From Escallonia rubra (lineage: Eukaryota > Streptophyta > Magnoliopsida > Escalloniales > Escalloniaceae): a DNA stretch of 64,000 nt. The stretch spans positions 1 to 64,000 of the forward strand of contig JAVXUO010001465.1 in assembly GCA_033065855.1 (NCBI GenBank), written 5' to 3'. The stretch's first letter is position 1. Every line of letters begins with the position of its first letter. The notes below the pieces were generated by a model that saw only the letters and a list, made by a program, of their open reading frames with translations, was not told where the DNA came from and searched no databases. The translations under genes were made by a program, and so were the position numbers. Shown here one piece after another: positions 61,271-64,000 of this stretch.

Positions 61271-63925
61271 ATGGCTCCTTCCGTAAGGCTGCTGTGTTAC
61301 TGGGGAGGAAATGTAGTAGAAGATTCAGATGGATATGCATATGATTGTGGACCAAAGAAGTAATCAAGGTGGAGGGTAACTGGACATTTAATTGCTTGAT
61401 GGATAAGTTGTATAGCTGCATAAGATTGGACAAAGAGTATTTTAGGTTGAAGTTGAATTGTAGGTATCCGCGGATGGTTGGAAACCGTGCTAAGACATAT
61501 TATATCAAAGTACCAATTGAGGATGATAGAGATGTAGAAGCCATGTTTGATCTCCAATCTCAATTCTTGCAGTTGAGTGGCATTGAGTTATTTATTGAAA
61601 TAGAGGCTATTGTCACGGGATATGGTTCCTCTACCCGGAATCTTGTGTCAAATGGTGACAGGCTATCTCCTCCGCAATGTGACATGTCCACGCCCATAAG
61701 GGAATCTACCTCGTTGGACATTGGTGATCATGCCACAAAAAGTTCGATTTTATCGCTCGTAGACAACGATGCCAGAGCTAGTTATTATGGCGGGATTTCC
61801 AATGTCACACCTCAGGGTGTAAGTGTGACTGGTCATGTTTCCTCTTTGTTTTTACCGCTACATAGCGTGATTGACTTGGAAAATGAGGCATCAACCATCA
61901 TTGAACCCGTTATTCTGGATAATGAACATGAGAGGACAGATTCTGAAGGCGAAGAAGATGCATGCATGGAGAGGCTAAATGAAGATGACGATGGGGAGGA
62001 TTATGGTAACGGTATAAGTAATGAGATGGAAGTTCAGAGACGTCTATTCGAGCCTAAAGAGCATTTTTTTCACGGACGTTGATTGGGCACATGCTGCAGT
62101 TATTGCAAGCCCTCTTAAAAGCAATGATGCTAGAGTATGGCATCCCGAGCATGATGAGTTAAGAGTGGGTCTAATTTTCAAGGATAAAGGCGAGTTTGTG
62201 AAGGCTATTTTAAGGTACCACGTGAAGCATAATTTGATCTACAAGGTGAAGCAATCTATCCCAACTATGGTGGCTTTGAAATGTAAGTTTCCAAATTAGT
62301 GTAATTTTTATCTCCGTGCAACATGTAAGAAGAGCCATAAATATTTTGAAATTACATGCTATCAGGGACCTCATATATGTCCATTGAGGAAGGCCTTGAA
62401 CCAAGACCAACACCATGTAAACTATAGACTGATTACTGGATCAATCCGCAATATAGTTGAAACTGATCCGATAGTTAGAATTACCTCCTTAATTACAGCT
62501 GTCAAGGAAAAATATGAATACACTGTTTCATCTAAAAAGGCGTGGAAGGCCAAAGTTGCGGTTATTGCAGATTTATATGGGAATTGGGAAAAGTCATATC
62601 GGATATTGCCAAAATTATTGGCTGCCATCCAAAAGTATAATGCTGGTACCATTGTCGAATACGACCCAAAAACTTGTGGAGAAACTAATGCAATATGCTT
62701 TAGACGAGTTTTTTTGGGCATTTAAGCCATGCATCATGGGATTTAGATTTTGTCGTCCTGTTATCAGCATTGATGGCATGTTTCTTCATGGGAAGTACTT
62801 AGGGACCATGTTAATTGCCGTAGTAGCCGATGGAAACAACCAATTCTTGCCGCTTGCATTTGCTATCGTTGAAGGGGAGAACCATGATAGCTGGAATTGG
62901 TTTTTGCAGCATGTTAAAGATTATTTTGTCCCTAACTATAAGGATATTTTCTTGATCTCAGATCGCCATCCCGGTATCTTAAGCACTGTGAGGAAAATCA
63001 ATTATGGCAGCCACCTTAAGCCCATCACATGTTTTGCTCGAGACATATTCGTAGCAATTTCACAAAGAAATTCAGTAGTACGGAGCTTAAGAAGCTTATT
63101 TGGGCTGCGGGGAAGGCTACTCAAGTTTGCAAATTCAACGAGTTGATGGAAGAGGTCCGAAAGCTTTTTGTAGAAGCAAAAAATTGGTGTGATGAGATAC
63201 CCGTTGAACAATGGACACTTGCACATGATGGTGGTAAATGTTTTGGAATGATAACGACCAACATTTCTGAAGTATTTAACAGTGTTTTGAAAGGATCTCG
63301 AGGCTCACCTATCACAGCACTAGTCCACACCTCTTTTCACCGCTGTGTACATTACTTTAATTTGAGAAGAAACCTTGTGGTAGCCTCTATGGCAGATCAA
63401 ATGCATTATGTCCCTTTCGTCATTATTGCAATTCAACAAGCGAAAAGGAAAATTGGTTCTATGTTTGTGCAACGTTATAACACAACCGACGATCGGGGGA
63501 ATTTTTTGGTAAGAAATAAACGCGGCCAAAATGCACTGGTTGTGCGGCTTCAAGATAAAACATGTATATGCGGGAAGTTAACGACATATGGAATCTTATG
63601 TTCCCATGTTCTAGCATGTTGTGCAGTGGCAAAGCTAGATCCTTATGCTTTTATCAGTCCTTGGTTTTAGGTTTGGGAATATAGAAAGATATGGGCTGGA
63701 ATGTTTCAACCACTAGAGCATCCAGATTACTGGGAGGAGTGGATCGACTGTACATTCATGCCCCCTGCTGTAAATAGAGGGAGGGGTCGACCAAGATCAG
63801 TCCATTTGCGCAATGAAATGGATATTCGTCTAGAATGACAGCCAAAACATTATGGATTATGTAAAAATATTGGCCACGACAAGCATACATGTCATGCAAA
63901 TAAAACAACCACGACCAATGAGTGA
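61271..63925 (+). pseudogene. MURA transposase pseudogene (Mutator superfamily)
   Basis: The start at 61271 gives MAPSVRLLCYWGGNVVED, the usual N-terminus of plant MURA proteins. The frame breaks near 61360 (about one base missing), in a T-run at 62064-62070, in a second T-run at 62709-62715 and near 63025. In-frame stops lie at 62297, 63668 and 63836. Domains in order: MuDR N-terminal region; a D/E-rich acidic stretch (DSEGEEDACMERLNEDDDG); DNA-binding part with WHPEHDELRVGLIFKDKGEF; MULE catalytic domain with CRPVISIDGMFLHGKYLG and DIFLISDRHPGI; SWIM zinc finger CICGKLTTYGILCSHVLACC; and a C-terminal knuckle remnant HYGLCKNIGHDKHTC, in which the first Cys of the CX2C pair appears to be Tyr. 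Terminal repeats of the element were not found; the right one probably lies beyond the window. Confidence 0.9.
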
Positions 63926-64000
63926 CACTTGACAAGAGTCTGCTCCCATCCTTTTTGTTAATATTGTTTATGTTGTATATTACAGTCAAACTTTTGTACA

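Overview
This is plant nuclear DNA, almost certainly from a eudicot. It has intron-bearing genes of plant-specific families (an R2R3-MYB factor; a BTB/pentapeptide FIP2-type gene), AT-rich intergenic DNA, and a dense layer of plant transposons: Ty3/gypsy LTR elements, hAT, Mutator, Stowaway and Helitron-like. The species cannot be named from the sequence. Only two host genes look intact. Most other long reading frames are transposon relics or chance frames in low-complexity DNA.

Layout. 1-3380: end of a Tat-lineage-like gypsy element, with a broken antisense gene (Transposase_28 type plus coiled coil) and an LTR whose U3 holds a 40-bp hairpin minisatellite. 4790-5120: Stowaway MITE. 5531-6425: two head-to-tail Helitron-like units. 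6965-8400: a recent insertion of a second, truncated copy of the Tat fragment, flanked by a perfect 70-bp duplication, about 440 bp upstream of a MYB gene. 8838-10827: intact three-exon R2R3-MYB gene (+). 12400-13990: a reverse-strand retroposon-like segment split by a hAT MITE with a perfect 8-bp target duplication. 14517-15816: Mutator-like element carrying GC-rich filler.

16030-41028: one gene on the minus strand, an orthologue of Arabidopsis FIP2 (At5g55000 type). I rebuilt eleven exons giving 301 codons from about 25 kb. Intron 1 alone is 14.2 kb and holds a Stowaway MITE, a complete but dead gypsy chromodomain element with 5-bp duplications, an element with inverted ends, a three-unit tandem repeat, a Mutator-type MITE and a 4.25-kb hAT element with a broken transposase. 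Introns 9 and 10 hold further MITEs and a foldback.

41029-64000: intergenic, transposon-dominated. It contains a second Mutator-like element (41900-42933), a short secreted-peptide frame (43079-43165), a hAT-like MITE (45264-46149), a plant-mobile-domain (PMD) pseudogene with a domain repeated three times at about 547-bp spacing (49080-50740), the 3' end of a gypsy element whose LTR is split by a 3.4-kb solo LTR (50741-54800), Helitron-like units with a multi-arm foldback (56290-57250), and a MURA transposase pseudogene (61271-63925).

The two host genes do not appear functionally linked. What joins the window is a readable insertion history: many elements keep both ends and both target duplications, so their nesting order can be worked out. 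I found no clearly new functional system. The strongest leads are the transposon-swollen FIP2 gene, the fresh insertion upstream of the MYB gene, the antisense gene in the Tat-like element, the PMD tandem domain and several long hairpins.
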